This document shows positions 52,796 through 64,000 of a DNA stretch of 64,000 nt, piece by piece (positions within the stretch are counted from its first letter, which is position 1; every line of letters starts with the position of its first letter). Source of the DNA: Lampris incognitus (taxonomy: Eukaryota > Chordata > Actinopteri > Lampriformes > Lampridae); NCBI RefSeq assembly GCF_029633865.1, contig NC_079216.1, positions 21,592,519-21,656,518 of the forward strand. The letters run 5' to 3'. The notes under the pieces were generated by a model that worked only from the letters and a program-made list of their open reading frames with translations, was not told where the DNA came from and made no database searches. Position numbers and translations under genes: made by a program.

Positions 52796-53535
52796 TCAAT
52801 AAGTCAACATTTGCCTTAATGCTGGGGATTTGGACATCAGAAAGGTAAGGCCACTTCACCAAATCTTCTTGGGTGACAGTATTGTCACTGGTCACAGGCA
52901 TTTTCCTTTGCGAAAGGACATAGAAGGTGTCACCACTGAGACCAGACACCTCCAAACCTTTCAGTGAGGTACTTGGGACCACCTTCTCCTGTCCCAAAGT
53001 GCGCAGAAGGAAGTTGGTCTGTCGTCCAGTCACATTCAACGCATGCATTAGGTGGTCAGAACAAAATGTTGCAGAACTGCCAGGGTCGAGAAAGGCATAC
53101 GTTTGCAGTATCTTGTCTCCCTTTGTGGACTTGACTTGGACTGGCAAAATGGACAGCTTACAATCACCTCCACCGGCCCCAGTAAGAGCACAAGTTTGCA
53201 TTGAAGCTGTAGTGATAGCTGTAGTGATAACTGGATTGACAGCTGAAGTGACACTTGCAGATTCCTTAGGCTGCTGGTCTGTGCTGGGATAAGGCCTGTC
53301 AATATGAAGCATGTTTGGATGATTTTTTCCGCAAACCTTGCAGGTTAGGCGCTTGTCGCAATCACCACTCATGTGACCGGAACACAAACATCCAAAACAA
53401 ATCCATTTTTGCTTCAGAAAGATAATTTTATCCTTGTGCTTCTTACTTTTCAGCCACGGGCACTCTGCCAGAGAGTGACTCCAAAAGCAGCACACACAAG
53501 ATCCAGAATTCTCTACTTTGGCATCATGCCCCTTC
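52701..53535 (-). pseudogene. BEL/Pao zinc knuckles and A17 protease
   Basis: Starts CCFWSHSLAECPWLKSKKH, then knuckles CFGCLCSGHMSGDC and CKVCGKNH. The protease site reads FLDPGSSATFCS, where the family normally has D-T-G-S; the Thr to Pro change should abolish activity. LIGTNAPRLLEPW follows. Upstream it is joined to Gag across the nested Gypsy target site, with an in-frame stop at the junction. Confidence 0.85.
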
Positions 53536-53539
53536 TAGA

Positions 53540-54463
53540 TGTAGCCCGTGGAATTAGATACCACACAGGACACAATTACTTCCGGGGTTCTTGTAGCTTT
53601 AATTTTATTGTTTGAACCTTCGAATGCAGATCGTTTTACTGAGTGCATAAATTCCTGTGTATTTCGAGCAAACAGCTCATAAATGTTCACAGATGTGGCA
53701 AGTTTAACAGAAAAGATTTTAAAAGGACAATAAATACAACATACAACATACGGTGCAAAATACGGCAGTGGACTATGTATGTTAAACAGGGTTTAACAAA
53801 GACATGTGGAACTTCCTGAAGATCGCGCAACTTCTCACTCTGTCAGTTACCTTTAAACAGAATTAAAATGCATATAAAACCTTTACATTTCCCTTACTGC
53901 CCAAATACAATGGCATGGTGTGGCTTTATGCACGCCAACATTACCTTGTCATGCCTACAATGGCGAACAGTGGTCGACGGCTCGCGCCCAAAATCACCGA
54001 ACATCAACTCCAGTAGCGTCTAAATCAAACCATCTTGTCAAATTACCGACATACAATATTGTTTGGAATAATGTTACAGGTATATTTCACAAGATATTTA
54101 CCCCCACTCACCGCGGAGTCAGAGCACCGTCACACCGCAATCTTCAGGTGCCCCACACAAGAAAAAAAGAAAGAATACCCAAGATGCACTTGGATAACTT
54201 GCAGAAAGAGTACCCAAGATGCACTTGGATGACCTGCACGGAGCTACAACAAAAGTCCGCAACACTGCCACTTACTGGTCAAAACATGCAATGACAACCA
54301 AAACTATAAAAATACACTCACAATCTGCTTCACAATTTAAATACATCAAATGACATTTTACATGGCTTGACAGTGTAACAATTACATATATTAACAGTTA
54401 AACTATACTAAATTTAAGTGGAAAATCATTTAACATATTTAACAGATTTACCACCCGGCTACA
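53540..54463 (-). repeat. 3' LTR of the nested Gypsy
   Basis: 924 bases, TGTAGCCCGTGG..CCCGGCTACA. Contains a 33-base tandem duplication around 'cccaagatgcacttggat' (54178 and 54211). Confidence 0.95.
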
Positions 54464-54498
54464 TACTCCCCTGCAAATATAGTCAACGTCCTCGGTGA

Positions 54499-55490
54499 CT
54501 ACGAAACATGAACTGACTCAAATACTCCCTGCAAGGCCTTTTCAAAGAGAGCAGCACCCAGGCTTGTCAAAACCTTAGAGACCATGTCTGTGCTGACTGA
54601 GACTGCATTACAGGCTGACTTTGGCAGATGAAATGGGTTTGAATGAGATCCAGCCATTTCCCGCTTGCTTTTCCTAATGGCAGGTTTAGGTGCATAGGTT
54701 CTACGTCCTGCTCCACCAGCATCATCTGTTAGTGCGGGCCTGTCCCTGTTTTCAATAATGGGCAAGTCACTGTCGCTAACGTCTGGATGCACATCATTAA
54801 CACATTCTGTTTCTGTGCCACAATTTCTCATATCTGAATAACCTTCCTCAGGTCCTTCACCGTCACTCTCATCTGTGGGTGCTGTCACATGTAAACTAAC
54901 ACTTTCTGCTGCAAGAGGCAGGTTAGGTACTTGCACAAGCCGGCGAGGGATGACTTCCTCAACAATAACAAAATCAGCCTCAGGTGACTCAGGCTCATCT
55001 TCAGCTACAGGCCGTGTAGTGGTCTGTAACCTAGTTCTAGTTCTTGGTTTGGGAACTGGTTTTGCACAAGGTCGCAACTCTGACCTATGAACTCTTTTAA
55101 TGGGACCTCCCTCAAAAGGTTCAACAGTGTGTGTGGTACCCTGGATGTCAACTACCTTGTAGACTGTTGAGGTCCATGTGTCCTGAATCTTATGTCTACC
55201 TGGGGGTCTGTGACGTAGGAAAACCAACTGACCAATGTCCACAGGAGGACAATACACCTTCTCATTTTGCAGTGAGATCCTCTCAGCTGCCTTCTGCTCT
55301 GAGTACTCTCTGGCTCTCTCGTGTGCCTGTCGGAGTCTCTCCTGATGAACAGACAACCAATCCTGTTTCCTGTCTGACACACACTCACGCCCTAATAAAG
55401 CATCTACTGGGAGATGTGGCTGTACCCCGAAAAGCAAATAATAAGGCGAGTACCCTGTGGTGGAATGAGGAGTGACATTATAGGCATATA
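54499..55490 (-). pseudogene. Integrase C-terminus and acidic tail of the nested Gypsy
   Basis: Continues the integrase of the preceding pol frame one frame over: from the break near 55520 it reads [20 protein letters not shown], then LFGVQPHLPVDALLG, the SH3-like domain (GQLVFLRHRPPGRHKIQDTW, VYKVVDI) and an acidic tail to 54499. Restoring a single A upstream would join it to pol. The tail's NPFHLP motif also appears in the Gag of the element at 40115. Confidence 0.85.
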
Positions 55491-58400
55491 CTACTTCAGA
55501 CAGATGCTCTGGCCAACGCTTTTTTTCTCTGGTGGGAGTGTCCTTAACAAGTCGTGGAGTGTGCGATTGTATCTTTCACACTGACCGTTTCCCTGTGGCC
55601 TGTAGGGAGTTGTCCGTGTCTTTTTAACCCCATAGAGTTTGCACAGCTCTGCTATAATTTCACTCTCGAAATTTCGACCTTGGTCTGAGTGCAGTCTCTC
55701 TGGGACCCCATATTTCATGAACCACTCCCTGAGCAAAACTTTAGCTGTAGTGTCAGCCTTCTGGTCTTTGGTAGCATACGCTTGTGTGAACTTTGTAAAC
55801 ACATCGGTCACAACAAGGACATTTTCACGGCCATCTGAAGCTGCCTCCAACACTGTAAAATCAACAGCCACCACTTCTAGAGGTCGGGAGGCCAGGAATG
55901 CCTGAACTGGAGCATGGATTTTTGGCTGAGGCATCTTGGTCAAAATGCACCGCTCGCAGTTTTTAACCCAGCTTTCAACATCTTCGCATAGCCCTACCCA
56001 AAAACACCTCCCTCTTAGCAAGTTTACAGTGCGCTCTATGCCCTGATGTCCCATGTTGTTATGTACATTTTCTAGAACTTGGTCCCTCAAACAGCTAGGC
56101 ACGAGTAACTGCCACACTTCTCCATGACGTGGGTCTGTGATAACCCTGTACAACAACCCTTCTCGTTGTTGTATGCATCTCCATTGTTTCAACAATCTTT
56201 TCACTTGACTAGACAGGGCTGCTCTCTCTCTGGGACATGGCCTCCTCCCCCGATCCCAAAATGCCCTAAACTCTTTTAGGGTGGGGTCACCGGCCTGAAA
56301 ACCTACCAGCTCCTCTCTGGTATAACCTGGCAGTGTGGGGGTGTTGCCCTGTTTAGTACCTGTCTCACCAGACCTCGACTCCCCAGCACAGATCTGTCTC
56401 ACTTTGTAACACTCCAGACCTCTAGAGACAAGACCAGGATCCAGAACTGTTCCTCGCTCAATCAGGTTACACACAGTGATACAGTCGTCAAAATCCGAGT
56501 CAGGGTCTGTTTCAGGCTCCCCTGCAAACTCCTGCCTAGAGAGAGCATCTGCGGCGGCATTACTGCAACCAGGATGGTACTTAACCTCGAAATCAAAAAC
56601 AGACAGTTGCGCTACCCACCTTTGCTCTATAGCACCTAACTTGGCTGTCTTGAGGTGGCAGAGGGGATTGTTATCAGTCAGGACAACAAACTTTGAACCA
56701 AGCAAGTAACCCCTGAATTTTTCAGCAACTGCCCATTTTAAGGCAAGCAACTCCAACTTCATGCTACTATAATTTCGGTCATTCTTCTCAGCCTGGCGTA
56801 GTCTGCGGCTAGCATATGCTAGGACACGTCTGGTGTCACCTTGCTGCTGACACAATACAGCGCCTAATCCATGCTGACTAGCATCTGTCTCAACTACAAA
56901 TGGTTGTGTGAAGTCGGCAAAACCCAAAATGGGAGCAGAGGTAAGTTTTTCCTTTAACTGCTCAAAGGAAGAGTCACACTCTGGTGTCCACATATTACAA
57001 AACTGGTGACCTACTTTCCCTGTTTTTTTCACACCTGAACATTTGTTGACTAGGTCATGCAGTGGCCCGGCAATCTGTGAGAAGCCTCGAATGAATCTCC
57101 TGTAGTAACTACAGAAACCCAAGAACGACTGCAGCTCTTTGGCAGTGGTTGGGACCTTCCAGTTCTTAACAGCAGAGACCTTGGAGGGGTCAGTTCCTAT
57201 ACCTTCTGCTGACACCTGATGACCCAAAAACTTTACTGACTGTTGCAGAAAAGCACACTTCTGCAACTTCACCTTAAGGCCCGTCTCTGCCAGTCTCTTA
57301 AACACAGTCTCAAGTCTCTCCAAATGCTGCTCAAATGTCTCTGAAAAAACCAAGATGTCATCTAGGTAGACCAGGAGTATCTGAAAAATGAGATCATTCA
57401 TAGTAACTTGCATAAGTCTCTGAAATGTAGCTGGACCGTTACAAACACCAAAAGGCATTCTCACGTACTCATACAGACCAAACGGTGTAGTAAATGCAGT
57501 CTTAGTCCGATCTCTCTCATGCATAGCTACCTGGTGGTATCCGCTCGCCAGATCTATGGTCGAAAAGAACTTTGCCCCTCTCAGCGCATCAAAACTCTCA
57601 TCAATTCTCGGGAGCGGGAATGCATCACGTCTTGTCTTTGAGTTGAGTTTCCTGTAATCGACACATAGCCTCAGACTACCATCTGCCTTTCTCACTAGTA
57701 CTATGTGCGAAGCATAAGCACTAGAGCTTTCTTGAATGACCCCTTTTTTAAGCAGCTTGCCAATATGTTGCCTGACTTCACTGTACTGTGTGGGTGGGAT
57801 TCGTCTGTATGGCTGTGTTACAGGTATGTCATCTGTCAGATGGATCTCATGTTGTACTTTGTCAGTGTGGCCTAGATCTTCATCTTCTGTTGCAAACACA
57901 AAAGAGTACTTCTCCAGTAACAAAGTCAGCTGTGCTTGCTGTTCTGGGCTACCACAAAAATTGAGCTTGCCGAGAATTTCCTGCACATCTGTCGGTGTTT
58001 CGGGGTGTTCACTGATACTCACTTGTTCAGTGTCTGCTGAGATTCTCTGGAACTGTACCTCACAAAGCTCATCACTTTTCACACAGTCTACCTGAGTCAA
58101 AACCCCTAGCCTAGTCCGTGGCCCTAGCCAGATATCTTCATCAGACATGTTCATGACTCGGACTGGAAAAATGTGATTGCCCGATGAAACCAAAGTAGGC
58201 ACAACAACCAAACCTCCAGGAACGGGGACACCCACAGACTCCAGCAACAAAAAAGAACCATCCTCACTCACGGTCCTGAGTCCCCTAGCCATAACTGTAG
58301 CAGCAGATGAAGCAGGTATATGGACTACATCCTTACCAGCTACCCTAGCGAAAGAGAGTCTGTCTGTTGCATGTACTGCATGAAGATGATTAAAAGCCTC

Positions 58401-58865
58401 TCTCCAGTTTGAGTCAAACCTCTCCTGCAGTGTGGTGTCAAACTCAGTGTGTACTAGCTCTCTGCATTTTTTGACAATGTTCATCCCTATTAGACCTGGA
58501 ACAGAGGAAGAGTGTTCAGAATCTTTAACTATCAGAAAACCTCGCTCTGGGATAGTCAGACCCATGGCTTCTACATCAAGCTCCACATAGCCCATATAGG
58601 GTATGTCTAATCCATTAGCTGCAGTGATCTTTAACCACTCAAATGCCGGGTGAATGTCTTCGCCTTTCACTGACAGGTGTTCCCTGAAAAAACTCTCAGA
58701 AATTGTACTGACCTGGCTACCAGTGTCAAGTAAGCAGGACACTGTAACACCTCGTAGTTCCACCTCAACAGTTTTACATTCTCCGACTGCACGCTCTAAG
58801 ATCCTGCTTCTGTCTGGAGTCTCTTTTGGTGAGCCAGCTTCCTCCCCTCGAGTTGTGTGGCTCAT
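55491..58865 (-). CDS. pol: Pol of the nested Gypsy (PR-RT-RH-IN), frameshifted near the end
   Basis: 1,124 open codons. Protease [13 protein letters not shown]; reverse transcriptase [33 protein letters not shown] and [10 protein letters not shown]; RNase [36 protein letters not shown] and ADALSR; integrase [12 protein letters not shown] to CERCILTK, with D ([11 protein letters not shown]), D ([10 protein letters not shown]) and E ([10 protein letters not shown]). The first Met overlaps the stop of the Gag frame as ATGA (58865-58862). The frame is lost after [10 protein letters not shown], where a run of seven A seems one base short. All catalytic residues are present. Confidence 0.9.
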   Translation of the reverse strand: MSHTTRGEEAGSPKETPDRSRILERAVGECKTVEVELRGVTVSCLLDTGSQVSTISESFFREHLSVKGEDIHPAFEWLKITAANGLDIPYMGYVELDVEAMGLTIPERGFLIVKDSEHSSSVPGLIGMNIVKKCRELVHTEFDTTLQERFDSNWREAFNHLHAVHATDRLSFARVAGKDVVHIPASSAATVMARGLRTVSEDGSFLLLESVGVPVPGGLVVVPTLVSSGNHIFPVRVMNMSDEDIWLGPRTRLGVLTQVDCVKSDELCEVQFQRISADTEQVSISEHPETPTDVQEILGKLNFCGSPEQQAQLTLLLEKYSFVFATEDEDLGHTDKVQHEIHLTDDIPVTQPYRRIPPTQYSEVRQHIGKLLKKGVIQESSSAYASHIVLVRKADGSLRLCVDYRKLNSKTRRDAFPLPRIDESFDALRGAKFFSTIDLASGYHQVAMHERDRTKTAFTTPFGLYEYVRMPFGVCNGPATFQRLMQVTMNDLIFQILLVYLDDILVFSETFEQHLERLETVFKRLAETGLKVKLQKCAFLQQSVKFLGHQVSAEGIGTDPSKVSAVKNWKVPTTAKELQSFLGFCSYYRRFIRGFSQIAGPLHDLVNKCSGVKKTGKVGHQFCNMWTPECDSSFEQLKEKLTSAPILGFADFTQPFVVETDASQHGLGAVLCQQQGDTRRVLAYASRRLRQAEKNDRNYSSMKLELLALKWAVAEKFRGYLLGSKFVVLTDNNPLCHLKTAKLGAIEQRWVAQLSVFDFEVKYHPGCSNAAADALSRQEFAGEPETDPDSDFDDCITVCNLIERGTVLDPGLVSRGLECYKVRQICAGESRSGETGTKQGNTPTLPGYTREELVGFQAGDPTLKEFRAFWDRGRRPCPRERAALSSQVKRLLKQWRCIQQREGLLYRVITDPRHGEVWQLLVPSCLRDQVLENVHNNMGHQGIERTVNLLRGRCFWVGLCEDVESWVKNCERCILTKMPQPKIHAPVQAFLASRPLEVVAVDFTVLEAASDGRENVLVVTDVFTKFTQAYATKDQKADTTAKVLLREWFMKYGVPERLHSDQGRNFESEIIAELCKLYGVKKTRTTPYRPQGNGQCERYNRTLHDLLRTLPPEKKSVGQSICLK

Positions 58866-60013
58866 GACAACTGAGGGTGCGAGTTTTCCTGCACTACATA
58901 AGAACTAGGTGTTGCGTCCCCTTGACCCCCTCTGGCCTGTGAGCATTTTCTTGCAATGTGACCTATGCCTCTACACTTGAAACAGATAGGCTGACCATCT
59001 GGTGTGAACTTTGGCTGGGGTCTAGGTCATGGCTTGGGCTCTAGGAATGTCTGTTGAGTGCTGCGCTTACTCAGTTCACCTACAGCAAAGGCTAGATCAG
59101 CAAGTGTTTTGCCTAACTCTGCTAGCTGTTTTTCCTGATGGGCTACTGCTCTCCGAACATCATTTAATGCAGTACCTTGGTCATTGTTTGTTTTAATAAT
59201 AGAGCACTGGGTTTCTGGAACCTCTGATGTAACTTGGTTGCTCTTTATGACCCTGGGACGATGAGACCTGCTGTCCTCCATCTCCCACAGGAGGGCCTCG
59301 TTCCTCACATCTAGAAGACTGCTCTCTGGTTTGTCCCTAACCATTTTCCTGAGTTCACGTCTGAGTGCTGCTTCTCTTAAACCCTCAATAAACCGGTCTC
59401 TGAGCACAGTTTTCTCATTAGGTATTACATCTGTGGACTGTTTCACTACAGAGCTCAAAATCTGGGATAGTGCATGGGAGTAGTCACGGAGGTCTTCTCC
59501 ATCAGTTTGGTTACGGTTGTAAAAGGTCTGCAAAAGCTGTGTGGAACTGCGCTTTTCCCCAAATGCATTGCTCAGGTAAGAGTATAAATCACTGGGCCCC
59601 ACTGACTGACCCCTCATGCATAGTCGCACCTCTTCCAATGCAGGGCCACGCAATAGAGATAGTATATAGTCGCATTGTTCTTCTGTTGTTTGCTCTCTGT
59701 ATCTTAAAACCCTTTCAACCTCTTCAATAAACTCTTCGACAGATCTCCTGTCTGTACCACACTCCCCACTAAATGCTTGGATCTGGCGTTCTCTTGGAAC
59801 GTAGATGTATGAACGTGTGGGTGCACTGTTATCACTTGCTCTCTGAACCCTTGCTTCACCATTTAACCTGGTGAGCTCATCTCGCAGTCTGGCGAGCTCT
59901 TGCATGGCGGTCTGCATTTCTTTTGTAGCACCTTCACCTATACCCGTTATGCCACCTGAGGTGTGGCCATTATCATTACGTGAACTCCCTTCATCACCAG
60001 AATCACTAGACAT
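58862..60013 (-). pseudogene. gag: Gag of the nested Gypsy with one internal TGA
   Basis: The first 328 codons (60013-59027) include a coiled-coil-like stretch (MQELARLRDELTRLNGEA) and the capsid core (FSGECGTDRRSVEEFIEEVE, YILSLLRGPALEEVRL, RFIEGLREAALRRELRKMVR). A TGA follows EPKP; the same frame then continues 54 codons with PRPQPKFTPDGQPI and the knuckle CFKCRGIGHIARKC, ending at TGA 58864-58862. The TGA could be a recent Trp-to-stop change or a read-through site; the very young LTRs make a recent mutation most likely. Confidence 0.85.
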
Positions 60014-60370
60014 AATGATATATTAATCTTTACTCAGTCCAGTATAAATGAGGATATTTAGTTCAAAACCTGGTTCAAGGATACTACAAGGACAGTCTTT
60101 AACTTGGAGCCTTGCTGAATCTTGGTCTTTGTAGCTGAAGTTAGCGCTGGAGTCCTCTGCGCTGGTACGGCTGAGTCGTGTGACACAGGAAGCACCAGAA
60201 CCTCGTAGAGCCCCTCACGTCGTCTCTCGCTGGTCACCACCTCCACAGCAGGATGGCTTCAGACTCAACACCAACGGACGTCACCAGCAATCTTCACCAC
60301 TGCCGTATTTTTTTTTAAGTAAAAATAAGCCACTCTGTTGCCAATTTAAAAAAAATGTTTTAGCTACACC

Positions 60371-60388
60371 CCACTCCTGGTACCAAAA
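60371..60388 (-). promoter_or_regulatory. Primer-binding site, tRNA-Leu-like
   Basis: The minus strand reads TGGTACCAGGAGTGGGG a few bases inside the 5' LTR. It resembles, with two or three mismatches, the complement of a tRNA-Leu 3' end. The tRNA assignment is tentative. Confidence 0.5.
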
Positions 60389-60391
60389 TTA

Positions 60392-61315
60392 TGTAGCCCG
60401 TGGAATTAGATACCACACAGGACACAATTACTTCCGGGGTTCTTGTAGCTTTAATTTTATTGTTTGAACCTTCGAATGCAGATCGTTTTACTGAGTGCAT
60501 AAATTCCTGTGTATTTCGAGCAAACAGCTCATAAATGTTCACAGATGTGGCAAGTTTAACAGAAAATATTTTAAAAGGACAATAAATACAACATACAACA
60601 TACGGTGCAAAATACGGCAGTGGACTATGTATGTTAAACAGGGTTTAACAAAGACATGTGGAACTTCCTGAAGATCGCGCAACTTCTCACTCTGTCAGTT
60701 ACCTTTAAACAGAATTAAAATGCATATAAAACCTTTACATTCCCCTTACTGCCCAAATACAATGGCATGGTGTGGCTTTATGCACGCCAACATTACCTTG
60801 TCATGCCTACAATGGCGAACAGTGGTCGACGGCTCGCGCCCAAAATCACCGAACATCAACTCCAGTAGCGTCTAAATCAAACCATCTTGTCAAATTACCG
60901 ACATACAATATTGTTTGGAATAATGTTACAGGTATATTTCACAAGATATTTACCCCCACTCACCGCGGAGTCAGAGCACCGTCACACCGCAATCTTCAGG
61001 TGCCCCACACAAGAAAAAAAGAAAGAATACCCAAGATGCACTTGGATAACTTGCAGAAAGAGTACCCAAGATGCACTTGGATGACCTGCACGGAGCTACA
61101 ACAAAAGTCCGCAACACTGCCACTTACTGGTCAAAACATGCAATGACAACCAAAACTATAAAAATACACTCACAATCTGCTTCACAATTTAAATACATCA
61201 AATGACATTTTACATGGCTTGACAGTGTAACAATTACATATATTAACAGTTAAACTATACTAAATTTAAGTGGAAAATCATTTAACATATTTAACAGATT
61301 TACCACCCGGCTACA
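60392..61315 (-). repeat. 5' LTR of the nested Gypsy
   Basis: 924 bases, differing from 53540-54463 at about two positions (one in 'acagaaaa.att', one in 'cattyccctta'). Confidence 0.95.
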
Positions 61316-61319
61316 TAGA

Positions 61320-63323
61320 CAGAGCCTGAGTCTGGTTCTTTGGAGTCCAGACATGTCACAGTTGTAGCAAAGCTGTTGCCTTTAGCTCTGCTGTACTTGG
61401 ACTGAGGCTGAAACTTGCTCCTGTTGCTCAATACTTCTTTGCCAATTGGTCGGTCCTGGATGTCGCCGAAAAGTGGGTCAGAAAGGATCCTAACTTGGCG
61501 TTCCACGAATGTGACGAGATCGTTGAAAACAGCTCTGCGATATCGTCGCTCCAGTAGCTCATGAGCTGTTGTCCTCCATCTTTCCCTAAATCTGTAAGGC
61601 AGCTTGGTCATGATCATGCGCATGTTGGTAGGCATGTCGAGCTCTTGCATGTGTTGCAGCTCTGTCGTCATGTTGCAACAGTTGCGCAGGAACAGAGAAT
61701 AGGCCTGTAGCGCCTTTACATCCTCAGACTTAACTGTGGGCCAAGCCAAAGCCTTCCAAAGCCAATGTAAGATGTAGCAATCTTAAACTCATTCCCGAAA
61801 TGTTCATGCAGGAGATTCTTTGCCATGTCGTAACCACGATCAGGCATCATGTGCCGACAACTCCTTACCAGCTCGTGGTTGTCCTTTTGTGAATTCTTCA
61901 AAAAATATAAGCAATCTGCTTTGTTAGCCTTTGATTCAATATTATGCTCAAATGCTCTTATAAAGCTCCTGTATTGAAGCGGATCGCCATCAAATGCAGG
62001 GATATCTCTGTATGGTAGAGACATTGAGAGCTGTTGTTGCACAAGGGCGCCTGTGATTTCGTTCTGCCTTTGCATGATGTGCTCAAGTCTCCTTGTGGTG
62101 GCATTTGAGAAGGTTAATACAATGGTGCAGGTGACCCAGTAAGAGCCGGCATAGAATGACATTGTGGTTGTGCAACACCTCCACCTTGTGATTACATTGG
62201 GGAGGTTTGATACAATGGTGCATGTAGCCCAGTAAGAGCCGGTATAACATGAAGTTGTGGTTGTGCAGCAGCTCCACCTTGTGGTGGCATTTGGGAGGGC
62301 TGCGGTTGTGCAGCAGCTCCATACATTTTAGCCTTTGGTTTGACACTGGAGTCAGGCTGTTGTGGCTGTTGCAGTGAAAGAGTGACTGACTTTGGTTTGC
62401 CACTGGGCTGTTGGATTGAAAACAGTTGTTTTTGTCTTTGGTTTGACAACGGGCTCTTGCATAGGAAGATTGAATGGCTTTGCTGCTGGATTTAGCACAG
62501 TAGAGATTGGTTGAGGAGGTCCAGTGTGATTTTCCACATGCGAGAACCTTCCATTAGAGGTTCGTGACCGTCTCCCACTCTCTGATGCAGTGTCCAGAAC
62601 AGCCAGTTTAGCAGCGGATGCAGCCAATTCAGCATCCATTTCTAGCTGCTGCTTTTTCCTCCTTAACTCTTCCTCCTGAGCCTCCAGAGCTTGTCTCTCC
62701 TTCAAAGATGCTGCTTTCACCAGCAGTGCAGCTCTCTCTGCCTCTGCTTGATACGTTCAGAGGCTGTACTGTTACCACTCTGTCTGCTGGTTTGAGAGTG
62801 TCTACATTCAACATTTGATGCGCTGTCACCTGGTTTCACATCATCATCCACATTGTGAGAGAGCACATTATTTGGTTGCACATCGTCTGGGTGCACGTCA
62901 ACCACATTGCTGACATTACCAATATTTTGCGCCAACCATTGTTCAACTTGAACATGGAAACTCTCCTCAATTGCCATTCTTGGCCCAAACCAGGCGTTTT
63001 GTTTTTCAATTTCATCCGGGGGCATAGGTAACACAGACATGACATCATTATGCAGACCGTTGGCTGTCTCGCACAGCCTACCATATTCATCAAATACACC
63101 TTGTACCCCTTTCACATCAGTAGCCTACATAAATACCTCAATCATTGCCTCAGCTTTTTAGCTTTGTTTAGTTTCTCTGATCTTTCATTTTGCAACTTTC
63201 CCAACCTTTCACTTAAAACCTTATAGGTCGGTTAAATGTCCCTTTTCCCATTGTGACAACACTGTCCGCAGCCGCCTCGGCCCCCACGGGTTTGTCAACA
63301 TTACTGTCCTCAGAACCGTCCAT
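61320..63323 (-). pseudogene. gag: BEL/Pao Gag, broken
   Basis: The probable start is ATG at 63323 (MDGSEDSNVDKPVGAEAAAD). A frame change leads to LSERLGKLQNERSEKL, a coiled-coil stretch too short for the usual ORF cut-off. Segment 63115-62717 follows with VFDEYGRLCETANGLH. Segment 62720-62352 is a Glu/Lys/Arg coiled coil (LKERQALEAQEEELRRKKQQ). A Gln/Pro-rich repeat region (62449-62083) precedes the conserved BEL Gag core: IPAFDGDPLQYRSFIRAFEH (62162-61716) and LRNCCNMTTELQHM, MIMTKLPYRFRERW (61749-61320). At least four frame breaks. Confidence 0.85.
62083..62460 (-). repeat. Tandem repeat in BEL Gag
   Basis: Units of about 60-70 bases around 'ttgtggttgtgcagcagctc' and 'ccagtaagagccggtataac' occur about three times, encoding a His/Asn- or Gln/Pro-rich stretch depending on frame. 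Confidence 0.7.
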
Positions 63324-63730
63324 GTTGACAATCCGCAATAACTTTATGCGCGCAAATTGGTTCAATCCAAAGTCAATGATAGGCTAGAACGACCAGTCAT
63401 TCAGCTACCAATGCTTTGGAATTTACGCTCGCAAACGCAAAGTTGTGTGCACACAATTAAATGGCCATTAATGGGTAGCTACCACATACCTCGGCTCAAG
63501 GCCTACTGAAGAAGTTGGCAGCTGGTGTTGGGTACCGTTGGAGCTCCGGTGCGCTGATCTGACGGTCGGCGTTCTCCGTGCGTCCGCGTTTACATCCACA
63601 CATGAAAGCGATGCACAAACAAATCCCACGCCGTCCTCAATGGATCAGATCAAAGGCGCAGATCAAACGTGAAAACCATCCAACGATGTCCTCAACGACG
63701 TTCTCACCGAGCAAAGTTTTTGACTTTTTG
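63324..63730 (-). other. BEL leader
   Basis: Untranslated leader between the 5' LTR and the Gag start. The primer-binding site should lie just inside 63730, but I could not match it to a tRNA. Confidence 0.5.
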
Positions 63731-64000
63731 TGTAATGGCTTGAATTACTTGGGACGAAAAAACAACAAACCTACGAGCCATGAGGAGGCTGAAACCGGCT
63801 AGAGCTTACTAATTGACGCGCCCGTGTTGAAGTAGGCCACTTGTCAGATCAATGATTGAATTCCCACAAGGTCCGTTGCAATAATACTCCACAAGTATAT
63901 TTATTTACACCACAAAATATCCGATGCACATTTGCATGAAAGATCTAAAGCAAACGGTACTACCTTGACAAGTGCACAACAAACGACATGACGTGACGGT
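63731..64000 (-). repeat. 5' LTR of the BEL element, partial at the window edge
   Basis: Matches 48591-48858 with about 10 differences in the first 255 bases, then diverges in the last dozen bases before the window ends. Confidence 0.9.

Larger units (their letters stand above)
53536..61319 (-). mobile_element. Young Gypsy LTR retrotransposon nested in the BEL element
   Basis: Spans 53540-61315 (7,776 bases), flanked by taga (53536-53539 and 61316-61319), inserted in BEL between Gag and the zinc knuckles in the same orientation. Two 924-base LTRs differ at about two sites by eye. Order on the minus strand: 5' LTR, tRNA-Leu-like primer site, gag, protease, reverse transcriptase, RNase H, integrase, acidic tail, 3' LTR. 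Only two coding lesions are seen: a TGA before the Gag zinc knuckle and one missing A in the integrase. Confidence 0.93.
48591..64000 (-). mobile_element. BEL/Pao LTR retrotransposon, decayed, with nested Gypsy
   Basis: Minus-strand element. Its 3' LTR is 48591-49112 and its 5' LTR starts at 63731 and runs past the window end. Own internal sequence: 49113-53539 and 61316-63730; the nested Gypsy at 53540-61315 splits it between gag and pol. Gag (BEL type), zinc knuckles, A17-type protease, reverse transcriptase, RNase H, integrase and the extra C-terminal domain typical of Pao can all be read, with many frame breaks. The two LTRs differ at about 10 of the 255 comparable bases. Confidence 0.9.

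Noticed and set aside
53920..54294. 124-codon plus-strand frame, repeated identically at 60772-61146
   Set aside because: Both lie in the LTRs of the nested Gypsy and are duplicated with them; nothing in the product suggests a protein.

Overview
This window looks like teleost fish nuclear DNA. It has a vertebrate-type split gene, tRNA-derived SINEs, RTE and L2-like LINEs, Tc1/mariner transposons, a Penelope-like element, and Gypsy and BEL/Pao LTR retrotransposons. There are no bacterial or phage features.

Region 1-15.3 kb is host sequence. It carries one complete gene on the minus strand, a NADH-cytochrome b5 reductase (best match cyb5r2). Eight exons run from 15255 down to the stop codon at 4649; they join in frame at GT/AG sites and give a 300-residue protein. 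The introns and the left flank hold SINE copies, foldback elements and MITEs, a palindromic mini-Penelope element, a LINE 5' end and microsatellites.

Region 15.3-21.6 kb is repeat territory. It holds a full-length but dead RTE LINE (15880-19060, minus strand), a decayed Tc1 transposase, a LINE tail and a tiny LTR element.

Region 21.6-36.2 kb has two Gypsy elements side by side. The first (21593-26002) has identical 240-bp LTRs, a 4-bp target duplication, intact gag and pol, and a textbook -1 frameshift signal. The second (26086 to about 36237) is old and broken. It has been invaded in turn by an LTR-type element, a miniature LTR (TRIM-like) element, a second RTE LINE and an inverted Penelope dimer, and its 3' LTR has been cut off by a Tc1 fragment.

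Region 36.2-40.1 kb holds that scrambled Tc1 fragment, an unclassified stretch, and a complete Tc1/mariner transposon with an open 341-codon transposase.

Region 40.1-64 kb holds a minus-strand Gypsy with a PNMA-like Gag (40115-48393), inserted in a minisatellite. At the end of that minisatellite sits a minus-strand BEL/Pao element (48591 past the window end). A much younger Gypsy (53540-61315) is nested in the BEL element. By eye, LTR divergence orders the four datable insertions from youngest to oldest: Gypsy at 21593 (0 differences), Gypsy at 53540 (about 2 in 924), Gypsy at 40115 (about 20 in 890), BEL (about 10 in 255).

All family calls were made by reading; no database was searched.
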